Assembly (NCBI GenBank): GCA_937996765.1
Contig: CALKUG010000082.1
Coordinates: 1-15,122, forward strand
Direction: 5' to 3'
Origin: an uncultured Ignavibacteria bacterium
Lineage (GTDB): Bacteria; Bacteroidota; Ignavibacteria; Ignavibacteriales; Ignavibacteriaceae
DNA: 15,122 bases
Part shown: piece by piece, positions 8,211 through 15,122 of the stretch
Numbering within the stretch: the first letter of the stretch is position 1
Layout: each line of letters starts with the position of its first letter
The notes under the pieces: model-generated
What the model was told of the DNA's origin: nothing
The model's database searches: none
What the model saw: only the letters and a program-made list of their open reading frames with translations
Translations under genes and position numbers: made by a program

Positions 8211-8251
8211 AGACCGCTGACTATGAAAAGTTGGCGGTCTTTTGTATTTTT
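8211..8251 (+). terminator. Intrinsic terminator after sucC
   Basis: AGACCGC (8211-8217) pairs with GCGGTCT (8234-8240). The stem extends inward by about four more pairs including two G-T wobbles, and is followed by TTTGTATTTTT. It lies 28 bases after the sucC stop and closes the dehydrogenase/sucC unit. Confidence 0.85.
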
Positions 8252-8358
8252 GTAGGGTTGATTAAAGAAAGTTATGGGGGTCTGTAACTATTTTATCTCT
8301 TGTTTTATTGTTTTTCTTTCTCTACTTTAACATACATTTTTTCACTTTGGCGTAACTG

Positions 8359-9789
8359 ATGGCATATTCTGATAATGAACTTCCCGAAAGAGGAGACGAA
8401 TTTACCGAAGAAAGCGACATTCAAGAACGAATTGGACTTGCTAATTCTTATCTTGAAAAAGGCAGTGCTATACTTTACTCCGACTTCTTTGAAGAAGTAA
8501 TCGAAGACTGTTTTGCCGGTGGATATTTTCGTGAAGCATTACCGCTTGTTAATGAACTCATTCGCAACTCCCCTACCGATTCTCATCTTTGGCTGCAACG
8601 TGGTTGTCTGGTTGCAGAACTTGGTTCATTCCGTAAGGCTATGAAAGCTTTTAACAGGGTTCTTAAAATGCAGCCCAATAATGCAGAAGCATTGCTTGAA
8701 AAAATTGTAACTATGATTCGCTACGGGTATAACGAGGAACTTGATGAATTGCTGGCAGACTTATCACTTATCAATCAGGATAAAGAAACAGCATATTTCA
8801 GAATCGCAAGTGCATTTAAATCACGGGCAAATTACGATAAAGCTGCAGAATTTTTTGAAAAGGCCCTAACGGAAAATCCAACAAACCCCGATAGCTGGTT
8901 TCAACTCGCTTTAGCATACGAACACTCACATAAATTACATTTAGCACTTGCTTCATACGATTCTTATCTTGAAGTTGAACCCGAATGTGAAGTTGGATGG
9001 TATAATAGAGGTATTTTATTAGAACATATCGGCGAGCTTGAAAAAGCCATGCTGAGTTACAAAAAATCTATAACATTGGTACCTGATTTTAGCGATGCGT
9101 GGTTTAATCTGGGGAATCTTTACGCTGATATGGGGCGATACAATAATGCAATTAAAACTTTTGAAAAGGTTATTTCTATCGACCCTAAAGATTCCGGTGG
9201 GTATTTTAACCTCGCAATGGTTTATGAAGAAATCGGGAATTATTCAACTGCCATCGAAAAATACAGTATAGCAATTTCACTCCGACCTAAATATCATACC
9301 GCATATTTAAATCGAGGATTTTGTGAATTAATGGTTGGAAATATGGATGCAGCACTAAGTGATTTTAATCTTGCACTTGCAACCAATATTTTCCCCCGCG
9401 GCAGGTGGATTAAACGCACCAAAAGGCATTCTCCCGATGAACAATTGCTCTCATCCTTACGGAATTTGCAAAAATTAACCGAGGCTTCATTTTGCGGTTC
9501 AAAAGAGTACATCACATTAGGTGACATGTATTTGCTCCTGTTAAATTATGAGAGAGCATCAGAGTGTTACAAATTTGCAAGTAAAAAAGCCTCCAAGTCG
9601 AGCGAATTGGCTGAAAGTTTCTTTCTACAGGCAAAAACTGAATTTATTCAAAAGAATACTGAAAAAGCTCTACATCTTTTGATTACTTCATTTGTTCTGA
9701 ATGAGGAGAGCAAAAAAAGATTTGAGAAAGAGTTTCCTTTAGTCGCAGTCTCAAAACTTTTCAAAGTGTTAATTCAACCTCAAAATTAG
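8359..9789 (+). CDS. Soluble tetratricopeptide repeat (TPR) protein
   Basis: The 476-residue protein has no signal peptide or membrane segment, so it is probably cytoplasmic. After an acidic N-terminal stretch (1-25, rich in Glu and Asp), TPR helix pairs run from about residue 45 to 343. Typical examples are WFQLALAYEHSHKLHLALAS, WYNRGILLEHIGELEKAMLS and WFNLGNLYADMGRYNNAIKT. A basic, non-repeat segment (about 345-380) interrupts them before at least one more pair near 383-410. TPR arrays are docking surfaces for other proteins; no enzymatic domain is visible. The start has no Shine-Dalgarno site. The stop is only 5 bases before the aroE start, so the two are one transcript and probably translationally coupled. 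A link to aromatic biosynthesis is not otherwise supported. Upstream 8184-8358 holds the sucC terminator and no clear promoter; a TATTTTTGT match (8245-8253) lies inside its T-tract. Confidence 0.88.
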   Translation: MAYSDNELPERGDEFTEESDIQERIGLANSYLEKGSAILYSDFFEEVIEDCFAGGYFREALPLVNELIRNSPTDSHLWLQRGCLVAELGSFRKAMKAFNRVLKMQPNNAEALLEKIVTMIRYGYNEELDELLADLSLINQDKETAYFRIASAFKSRANYDKAAEFFEKALTENPTNPDSWFQLALAYEHSHKLHLALASYDSYLEVEPECEVGWYNRGILLEHIGELEKAMLSYKKSITLVPDFSDAWFNLGNLYADMGRYNNAIKTFEKVISIDPKDSGGYFNLAMVYEEIGNYSTAIEKYSIAISLRPKYHTAYLNRGFCELMVGNMDAALSDFNLALATNIFPRGRWIKRTKRHSPDEQLLSSLRNLQKLTEASFCGSKEYITLGDMYLLLLNYERASECYKFASKKASKSSELAESFFLQAKTEFIQKNTEKALHLLITSFVLNEESKKRFEKEFPLVAVSKLFKVLIQPQN

Positions 9790-9794
9790 GACCT

Positions 9795-10667
9795 ATGAAA
9801 GATACGTTTCATCTAAATACAAAATTAGTTGGACTAATAGGTCACCCTATTAAGCATACTTATTCCCCGTTTATTCATAACACTGCCGCAACATTATTAA
9901 AACTCGATTTGTTGTATTTGCCCTTCGATGTTTATCCTGCAAATCTTAAAGATGCTCTACGTGGTATGGTTGCATTAGGCATAGAAGGTTTTAATGTTAC
10001 TGTACCTCATAAAGAGAATATCATCTCTTTTTTACAGAATGTTACTGATGAGAGTTCTATTATTGGGGCAGTTAATACCATCGTAAACGACCATGGTAAG
10101 CTTACAGGTCATAATACAGATGTACACGGTATTAACGAATCCCTAATTCCGTTTAAAGATGAAATTGTAGGAAGCAATGTTGTTCTGATAGGTGCTGGTG
10201 GTTCTGCACGATCAGTTGTTTATACGCTGATCAGAAAGTTTAAACCCGCTTCTATATCAATAGTGAATCGCACTGAGCCACGGGCCGAATCACTGAAAGA
10301 CTATTTTGCCAAAACCATGAAATATGAGGCAATTAAAACTTTTGAATTAACTCCACCTGACTTGTTGAAGGTATTCCATAATTCAAAACTCATTATTAAC
10401 GCAACCAATATCGGTATGGCTCCGGATGTTGAAGATTCAGCCGTAAACTCAGTTGAATTCTTTAATAAAGATCAGATAGTTTTCGATTTAGTTTATAACC
10501 CAACGGAAACAAAATTGCTGTTTTTAGCACGCCAAGCAGGTGCAAGAACAATAAATGGATTACAGATGTTAGTTGCTCAAGCCGCTAAATCATTTGAATT
10601 ATGGACGGGAAAAGAAATGCCCCACAACGAAGTTTATAAAGCTCTGAAGCTCTACCTAACGCCTTAA
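9795..10667 (+). CDS. aroE: Shikimate dehydrogenase (NADP-dependent)
   Basis: It reduces 3-dehydroshikimate to shikimate, step four of the shikimate pathway towards chorismate and aromatic amino acids, in the cytoplasm. At 290 residues it is of normal length. The substrate domain shows GHPIKHTYSPFIHN (16-29, where many homologues have HSLSP), catalytic K73 in VTVPHKE, GAVNT (91-95) and catalytic D109 in HNTDVHG. The nucleotide-binding domain shows GAGGSARS (133-140) and NRT (158-160), the latter consistent with NADP preference. The end carries INATNIGM, DLVYNPTETKLL and NGLQMLVAQA. An AGGA site lies 3 bases before the ATG and overlaps the stop of the upstream TPR gene. Its stop codon overlaps that of the convergent gene at 10664. 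The EPSP synthase gene of the same pathway lies about 3.3 kb away on the other strand. Confidence 0.96.
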   Translation: MKDTFHLNTKLVGLIGHPIKHTYSPFIHNTAATLLKLDLLYLPFDVYPANLKDALRGMVALGIEGFNVTVPHKENIISFLQNVTDESSIIGAVNTIVNDHGKLTGHNTDVHGINESLIPFKDEIVGSNVVLIGAGGSARSVVYTLIRKFKPASISIVNRTEPRAESLKDYFAKTMKYEAIKTFELTPPDLLKVFHNSKLIINATNIGMAPDVEDSAVNSVEFFNKDQIVFDLVYNPTETKLLFLARQAGARTINGLQMLVAQAAKSFELWTGKEMPHNEVYKALKLYLTP

Positions 10668-10963
10668 GCAGGCATCTCTTTCTTCAGAAACCTGAGAACG
10701 CGGATATCTGACTCTTTAAATACTTCCTTTTTACCTTTGTCATCCATGATAACCAACATTTTTTGGTCTCCTTGAGAAGTAGAAACGGTTTTACTCTCAT
10801 TGAGATTATAAAAACCCAATCTAAAACTGTTTTTTTTCAGGTCGGCTACTACAATTAACTCCATATCCGAAATTAATTTCAAATTTTTAGTGTATTCGAC
10901 CCCTAAAACATCATCAATGGCAAAACCCTTTATTGAGGGTTGATACGAAAGTTTAATTTTCAC
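10664..10963 (-). CDS. Small hypothetical protein, unknown function
   Basis: I do not recognise this 99-residue protein. It has no signal peptide, no membrane segment and no Cys. The pattern of short alternating hydrophobic stretches (MELIVVADL, SFRLGFYNL, KMLVIMDD, IRVLRFL) suggests a mostly beta-strand, soluble domain, with a Lys-rich, basic C-terminus. It starts at a GTG with a near-perfect AAGGAG site 5 bases upstream, and a full TAnnTTTGT -7 element lies further upstream (10988-10995), so it is very likely a real, well-expressed gene. It is transcribed alone, convergent to aroE with a 4-base overlap of stop codons and divergent from bshC. It may belong to a family limited to this lineage. 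Confidence 0.75.
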   Translation of the reverse strand: MKIKLSYQPSIKGFAIDDVLGVEYTKNLKLISDMELIVVADLKKNSFRLGFYNLNESKTVSTSQGDQKMLVIMDDKGKKEVFKESDIRVLRFLKKEMPA

Positions 10964-10987
10964 TTACGCTCCTTAAAATTCATGATA

Positions 10988-10995
10988 CAAATTTA
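10988..10995 (-). promoter_or_regulatory. Candidate -7 element (TAAATTTG) for the small hypothetical gene
   Basis: The minus strand reads TAAATTTGT, a full TAnnTTTGY match, about 25 bases before the GTG start at 10963. A -33 element at the usual spacing is not clear. Confidence 0.45.
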
Positions 10996-11114
10996 CAAAT
11001 TTTTGAAATGAGAACTTCTTATATTTCTGGCAAAAACTCTTCAATTAGCATTTTTGGTGAATACTCATTAATAATTAAGACATTTACATTGTCATTTTGA
11101 CGTAAGTCTATTTT

Positions 11115-11142
11115 TTGACCTTTTTTTTTGCAATTTTATAGA
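11115..11142 (+). promoter_or_regulatory. Candidate sigma-70-like promoter for bshC
   Basis: TTGACC (11115-11120) and TATAGA (11137-11142) are separated by 16 bases, close to a classical -35/-10 pair, and would give a leader of about 70 bases before bshC. No full TAnnTTTG match is present on this strand in the 256-base intergenic region. The TTTTGAC heptamer occurs three times here (11095, 11113, 11145), which could also mark a regulator site. Confidence 0.35.
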
Positions 11143-11219
11143 GTTTTTGACGGTTTGCTTGTATAAGTGAAGTTATTTTATTCTTTTTAAATATTGTTTT
11201 ATCAGGAATCCTTTTCAGT

Positions 11220-12848
11220 ATGTTTATAAATTTTAGCGACCTACCCGGACACACAAATTTGTTCCTCGACTACCTCTATGAATACGAAAATGTAAGCCGG
11301 TTTTATAACTTTAACTTTCGAAGGAAGGAATTGTATCCTCGCCTTTTTGAAAATGTGCTGAGGCAGTATAAACAGAATAGAAACTATATTTCGTCGATAA
11401 TCCGCGAGCAGTATGTTGGTAAAACAATTTCTGATGCCACTTCGAGAAATATTGACTTACTTAAAGAGCATAACACTCTTACTATTATTACGGGTCAACA
11501 ATTGGGCATTGGTACGGGTCCGCTCTATACTTTATATAAACTTCTCACTGTTGTTAAACTTGCAAAGCAACTAAACGATGATTTTGATAATTTCAATTTT
11601 GTGCCCGTTTTTTGGTTGGCAGCAGATGACCATGACTTTGAAGAGATAAGCACTATCTCAATTATTAATAAAGAAAACAAGCTTGTTAAAGTAAAATACA
11701 CTGATGGATTCCCTGAAGATGGTGTTCGCAATAGCATGGCAAATACGGTTATTGCCGATTCTATCAAAGAGTTTATCCAAACAATCGCAAATGAATTACG
11801 GGATACAGAGTTCAAACAAGGATTGATTGAAAAATTGGAATTAGCTTACCAACCCGGGAAGTCAATAAAAACCGCTTTCAAAGATTTTGCATTTTCCCTG
11901 TTCGACCATCTTGGTATAATTATATTCGACCCCACCGATATAAAAGTTAAAGAGCTACTTAAACCTATTTTCACAAAAGAAATAAATGAGTTTCGTACTC
12001 ATACCGAAAAGCTTATCAATGTCTCTGCACAACTTGAAGAGGTCTATCATACTCAGGTAAAGGTTCGTCCTATTAATCTTTTTATGACTTATGAAAATTC
12101 ACGCCACTTGATTGAACCCACAGAGGATAATGATTATCGGCTCAAGAGAAAAAGGGTTCGTTTTACTAAACAAGAATTGCTTGATTTGATAGAAAAATCA
12201 CCTGCCCTCTTCAGTGCTAATGTCCTTTTGAGACCAGTAACCCAAGATTATTTGTTCCCAACTGCAGCCTACATCGGTGGTCCTGGGGAGTTAAGCTATT
12301 TTGCTCAAGTTTCAGCACTTTATAACTTTTTCGATGTTCCAACACCTCTTATTTATCCGCGTTCATCTGTAGGGATACTTGAAAAATATGTATCCTCAGT
12401 TCTTGAAAAGTACTCAATTAAGATTCAAGAAGTTTATGTTAATGGTGATGGTGCGAGAGAGAAAATTCTTTCAGTGGTATCAGATGTAGATCTTACCAAA
12501 AACTATTATGAAACACGGGAACGGATGTTAACATCTTTTGAAATGTATCGGTCGTTAGTAAGTGATATTGATAAAACCATGGGTGATGCAGGGCTGAGAA
12601 CCAAGCAGAAAATTGAAGGGCTTTTAGAAGAGTATTTTAGTAAGAGTAGCGATGCTATGCGAAAAAAATACGACGTTATACTAAATCAGTATGAAAAAGT
12701 GAGCACTAATTTATATCCTGATTCTGTTTTACAAGAGCGTGAGTACTCGTTGCTTTACTTTTTAAATAAATATGGCGAAGGTTTTATTACTAAGGTTTAT
12801 GACGAACTAAGCGTAAATCAATTTGAGCATCAAATAATAAGTATTTAA
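11220..12848 (+). CDS. bshC: Bacillithiol biosynthesis cysteine-adding enzyme BshC
   Basis: BshC is assigned to the last step of bacillithiol synthesis, joining cysteine to glucosaminyl-malate to give the low-molecular-weight thiol that replaces glutathione in many Firmicutes and Bacteroidota. The 542-residue protein has the usual length. Family marks are TGQQLGIGTGPLYTLYK (91-107), FWLAADDHDFEE (131-142) and the block from RPVTQDYLFPTAAYIGGPGE (338-357) into LSYFAQ, followed by PLIYPRSS near 376-383. The Rossmann-like core comes first and a charged, probably coiled-coil region lies near 420-510. An AGGAA site lies 11 bases before the ATG. Neither bshA nor bshB is in the window. The gene is alone on its strand and its stop codon overlaps that of the ABC ATPase gene by 4 bases. 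Confidence 0.95.
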   Translation: MFINFSDLPGHTNLFLDYLYEYENVSRFYNFNFRRKELYPRLFENVLRQYKQNRNYISSIIREQYVGKTISDATSRNIDLLKEHNTLTIITGQQLGIGTGPLYTLYKLLTVVKLAKQLNDDFDNFNFVPVFWLAADDHDFEEISTISIINKENKLVKVKYTDGFPEDGVRNSMANTVIADSIKEFIQTIANELRDTEFKQGLIEKLELAYQPGKSIKTAFKDFAFSLFDHLGIIIFDPTDIKVKELLKPIFTKEINEFRTHTEKLINVSAQLEEVYHTQVKVRPINLFMTYENSRHLIEPTEDNDYRLKRKRVRFTKQELLDLIEKSPALFSANVLLRPVTQDYLFPTAAYIGGPGELSYFAQVSALYNFFDVPTPLIYPRSSVGILEKYVSSVLEKYSIKIQEVYVNGDGAREKILSVVSDVDLTKNYYETRERMLTSFEMYRSLVSDIDKTMGDAGLRTKQKIEGLLEEYFSKSSDAMRKKYDVILNQYEKVSTNLYPDSVLQEREYSLLYFLNKYGEGFITKVYDELSVNQFEHQIISI

Positions 12849-13948
12849 ATTCTTGCACCAGTTTCACTATCAAACAGAAAAACATCTTCTCGTTTAAAGC
12901 CCAATGTTATAGGATCTGAAACAGAGTTTCGTTGGGTTTTAGCAGATCTTGCAATCCATGGCATGTTATTAACAGTACAATAAATAAAACTTTCAGTTGA
13001 GTGATGTTCTACTTCGTCAATTTCTGTAGGTAGTGTTAAATAGTCTTTGGGTGACTCGCCATGGTCAAAAATCTCCAAATGTTCAGGTCTAATTCCCAAA
13101 AATACCTTTGTAACACTTTTATCCATTTTATCTTTAATTCTTTCCTCAGGCTCAAAAAGAAATCTACCTCCTTTGGTTACAAAAGCATATTTACCTGCAA
13201 CTTGCTGAATTTCTCCCTCAATGAAATTCATTGGAGGGTTTCCAATAAACTCTGCCACAAATCGATTTGCAGGGCTTTGATATAACTCAGAAGGAGTATC
13301 TATTTGCTGCACTCTCCCCTCATTAAGCACTACAACTCTGTTTCCCATTATTAGGGCCTCAGATTGATCGTGAGTAACATAAATCATTGTTGCTTGTAAT
13401 GCTCGCTGTACTTTAGTTAATTCATTCCTCATTTGTACACGAAGCTTCAAATCCAAGTTGGAAAGCGGTTCATCAAAAAGGAATAGTTTTGGCTTCCTGA
13501 CAATAGCCCTTGCAACTGCAACTCTTTGCCTTTGCCCGCCTGACAGAGCTTTGGGTAATCTATCAAGATAATCGCTAAGGCCCAATAACTCCGCTGCTTC
13601 TTTAACTCTGATTTCAATTTCATCGGGAGCTAATTTTTTTAATTTTAATCCAAAAGCAATGTTTTCTCGTACACTCATATTTGGATAAAGAGCATAATTT
13701 TGAAACACCATTGCAATATCTCTATCTTTAGGACTAACATCATTCATCAAAACATCGTCTATATAAAGCTCACCTTCAGAAATGGTTTCGAGGCCCGCAA
13801 TAATGCGTAAAAGGGTTGATTTACCACAGCCACTTGGTCCTACAATCGAAAGGAACTCACCATCCTTAACTTCGAATGATACCGATTTAAGAAGAGAATT
13901 ATTCTCTTCAAAAGTTTTGGTGATGTTTTCTAAGCGAACGGTTGCCAT
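12845..13948 (-). CDS. ABC transporter ATP-binding protein, UgpC/MalK/MsmX type
   Basis: This cytoplasmic ATPase subunit belongs to the sugar/glycerol-phosphate importer group (CUT1). In its 367 residues the nucleotide-binding domain shows Walker A GPSGCGKST (37-45), the Q-loop Gln Q83, signature LSGGQ (135-139), Walker B ending in DE (159-160) and the switch His H193. The C-terminal part (about 240-367) is the regulatory OB/TOBE domain typical of MalK-like subunits, which separates it from short export-type ATPases. No permease or binding-protein gene is nearby, so it may energise several importers encoded elsewhere, as MsmX does in Bacillus; that is inference. It starts 3 bases after the aroA stop, and its GGAG site overlaps that stop, so the two are translationally coupled. 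Confidence 0.92.
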   Translation of the reverse strand: MATVRLENITKTFEENNSLLKSVSFEVKDGEFLSIVGPSGCGKSTLLRIIAGLETISEGELYIDDVLMNDVSPKDRDIAMVFQNYALYPNMSVRENIAFGLKLKKLAPDEIEIRVKEAAELLGLSDYLDRLPKALSGGQRQRVAVARAIVRKPKLFLFDEPLSNLDLKLRVQMRNELTKVQRALQATMIYVTHDQSEALIMGNRVVVLNEGRVQQIDTPSELYQSPANRFVAEFIGNPPMNFIEGEIQQVAGKYAFVTKGGRFLFEPEERIKDKMDKSVTKVFLGIRPEHLEIFDHGESPKDYLTLPTEIDEVEHHSTESFIYCTVNNMPWIARSAKTQRNSVSDPITLGFKREDVFLFDSETGARI

Positions 13949-13951
13949 TAG

Positions 13952-15122
13952 TTACTCCGTAACTGATTTGATTTGTTCGAGAAATTTTGGATTAGAGATT
14001 GCAACATATCGAAAATCTTTAACACTACCCCCACCCCTATTCAACATTGAGTGAATTGCAAATGTCATGGCAATTCTATGGTCGGTATAACTATCAAAAA
14101 GCAAAACATCATTTTTGAATGTACCACGTAACGCAAATCCATCCTCATACTCTTCAACGTTTTCAACAAACTTATGGTAATTTGTACAAAGGGCTTTAAT
14201 TCTATCCGATTCTTTTACTCGTAATTCTTCTGCCCCTCGAATCTCGAAGTCACCTTCTGCGTAAAGACCTGCAAGCGATAAAATGGGAATTTCGTCAATT
14301 ATCTCAGGAATAATATCCTTCGGGATCTGTACATTTTTAAGTTTGCAGCTCTTAACTCTTATATCAGCATAGGGCTCATTTGCACTGTATTGCATTTCAC
14401 CGATATGAATATCGCCTCCCATTTCCACTAACAACTCTAAAAACGCAGTACGAGTTGGGTTTAGAGAAACATTTTTAATTACAATTTCAGAATTTTTAGA
14501 AATAAGGGCAAAAACTATATAAAACGCTGCAGTAGAAATATCTGATGGAACAAAATATTCATTTGGTTTGGGGTAGTATTTTGAAGATGATCGTATCATC
14601 TTACCACCCTCTTGGGTGTACTTAACCGGCATTTGCAGCATCCACTCGGTATGATTACGAGTGGGTTGAGGTTCAATTACAAGAGATTCTTCATCCATAA
14701 ATAACCCAGCAAGTAACAGCGCAGATTTTACCTGTGCACTTGCAACTTTTAGCGTATGCTTTATGGGTTTTAATGTGTTTGATGGAGAGATGGTCATGGG
14801 TAATGAACCAATCTCACTTGTTTTGATATCTGCACCCGCTTCGATTAATGGGTCTGCAACTCTACGCATAGGCCGTTGAGAGAGTGAATGATCGCCAACA
14901 ATCACCGAAGTAAAGCTTTGATGAGCCAATATGCCAGAAAGTAATCTTGATGTTGTGCCACTATTCCCTGCATCCAAAGTTATGGGATTTGTTTGAGGTT
15001 TAAACCCATTTTTACCCACTCCTTTAACTACAAGTGTATCGCCTTCATTTGAAAAACTACAGCCTAAACTTTCCATAATTGAACGTGTAGATTTTACATC
15101 TTCGCCATCGGAAAGATTAGAA
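13952..15122 (-). CDS. aroA: EPSP synthase (3-phosphoshikimate 1-carboxyvinyltransferase), N-terminus missing
   Basis: It transfers the enolpyruvyl group of PEP to shikimate-3-phosphate, step six of the shikimate pathway. The frame stays open through the right edge of the window. The residues before the internal Met at 15076 (SNLSDGEDVKSTRSI) fit the family, so that Met is not the start. About 390 residues are visible and about 40 are missing from the usual 430. Family marks are DAGNSGTTSR, SLSQRPMRR, ASAQVKSALLLAGL, TRNHTEWML, VPSDISTAAF, RVKESDRIKAL and the C-terminal DHRIAMTFAI. The ASAQVKSA form resembles the Bacillus/Agrobacterium branch rather than the E. coli one. It is followed after 3 bases by the ABC ATPase gene. 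Confidence 0.95.
   Translation of the reverse strand, partial: SNLSDGEDVKSTRSIMESLGCSFSNEGDTLVVKGVGKNGFKPQTNPITLDAGNSGTTSRLLSGILAHQSFTSVIVGDHSLSQRPMRRVADPLIEAGADIKTSEIGSLPMTISPSNTLKPIKHTLKVASAQVKSALLLAGLFMDEESLVIEPQPTRNHTEWMLQMPVKYTQEGGKMIRSSSKYYPKPNEYFVPSDISTAAFYIVFALISKNSEIVIKNVSLNPTRTAFLELLVEMGGDIHIGEMQYSANEPYADIRVKSCKLKNVQIPKDIIPEIIDEIPILSLAGLYAEGDFEIRGAEELRVKESDRIKALCTNYHKFVENVEEYEDGFALRGTFKNDVLLFDSYTDHRIAMTFAIHSMLNRGGGSVKDFRYVAISNPKFLEQIKSVTE

Noticed and set aside
8245..8252. TATTTTTG match to the -7 promoter element upstream of the TPR gene
   Set aside because: It lies inside the T-tract of the sucC terminator and no -33 element is at the right distance, so chance is likely.
13061..13285. 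74-residue plus-strand frame opposite the ABC ATPase
   Set aside because: It is antisense to a clearly conserved coding region and has no start signals; the same applies to the plus-strand frames at 1147-1341, 2588-2839 and 13782-14054.
15074..15076. Start of EPSP synthase at the internal ATG at 15076
   Set aside because: The frame remains open to the window edge and the upstream residues fit the family, so the true start lies outside.

Overview
The window looks like a chromosomal segment from an AT-rich, Gram-negative member of the Bacteroidota/Ignavibacteriota (FCB) assemblage, most likely an Ignavibacteria- or Kapabacteria-like organism. The evidence is a C-terminal type IX secretion (T9SS) sorting domain with the NYPNPFNPSTT signature, a bacillithiol enzyme (BshC), an outer-membrane beta-barrel ending in an aromatic residue, several TAnnTTTG-type -7 promoter elements, and clear Shine-Dalgarno sites before some but not all genes. 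I see no rRNA, tRNA, CRISPR array, insertion sequence or phage gene. The lineage call is inference from these markers.

Left part (1-3502). A membrane-anchored TPR protein is cut by the left edge (minus strand) and is followed by a stand-alone response-regulator receiver protein (plus). A tight four-gene minus-strand operon then runs 3502 to 828: a T9SS-exported temptin-like protein with a CxxCH motif, an outer-membrane beta-barrel whose N-terminus carries a second CxxCH module, a small two-helix membrane protein, and a periplasmic YceI-like lipid/quinone-binding protein. Together they cover the cell surface, outer membrane, periplasm and inner membrane. This is the most unusual part of the window and could be an uncharacterised surface redox or haem system.

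Middle part (3503-8251). A 314-base divergent intergenic region holds two adjacent dyads and a good promoter. It is followed by central carbon genes on the plus strand: an acetyl-CoA hydrolase/succinyl-CoA:acetate CoA-transferase family enzyme with its own strong terminator, then a two-gene unit of L-glutamate-gamma-semialdehyde dehydrogenase and succinyl-CoA synthetase beta subunit, also ending in a hairpin terminator. Two of the three proteins act directly on succinyl-CoA. The third feeds glutamate, and hence 2-oxoglutarate, towards it.

Right part (8252-15122). A soluble TPR protein is coupled to aroE (shikimate dehydrogenase) on the plus strand. A small unknown gene on the minus strand converges on aroE and is divergent from bshC (plus). 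bshC in turn converges on a minus-strand pair of aroA (EPSP synthase, cut by the right edge) and a UgpC/MalK-type ABC ATPase. Both convergent junctions share a TTAA that encodes both stop codons. Two shikimate-pathway genes are therefore present, but in separate transcription units. For three genes the first possible start codon in frame is a TTG, and I chose a downstream ATG with a better ribosome-binding site (positions 1717, 3817 and 5454).
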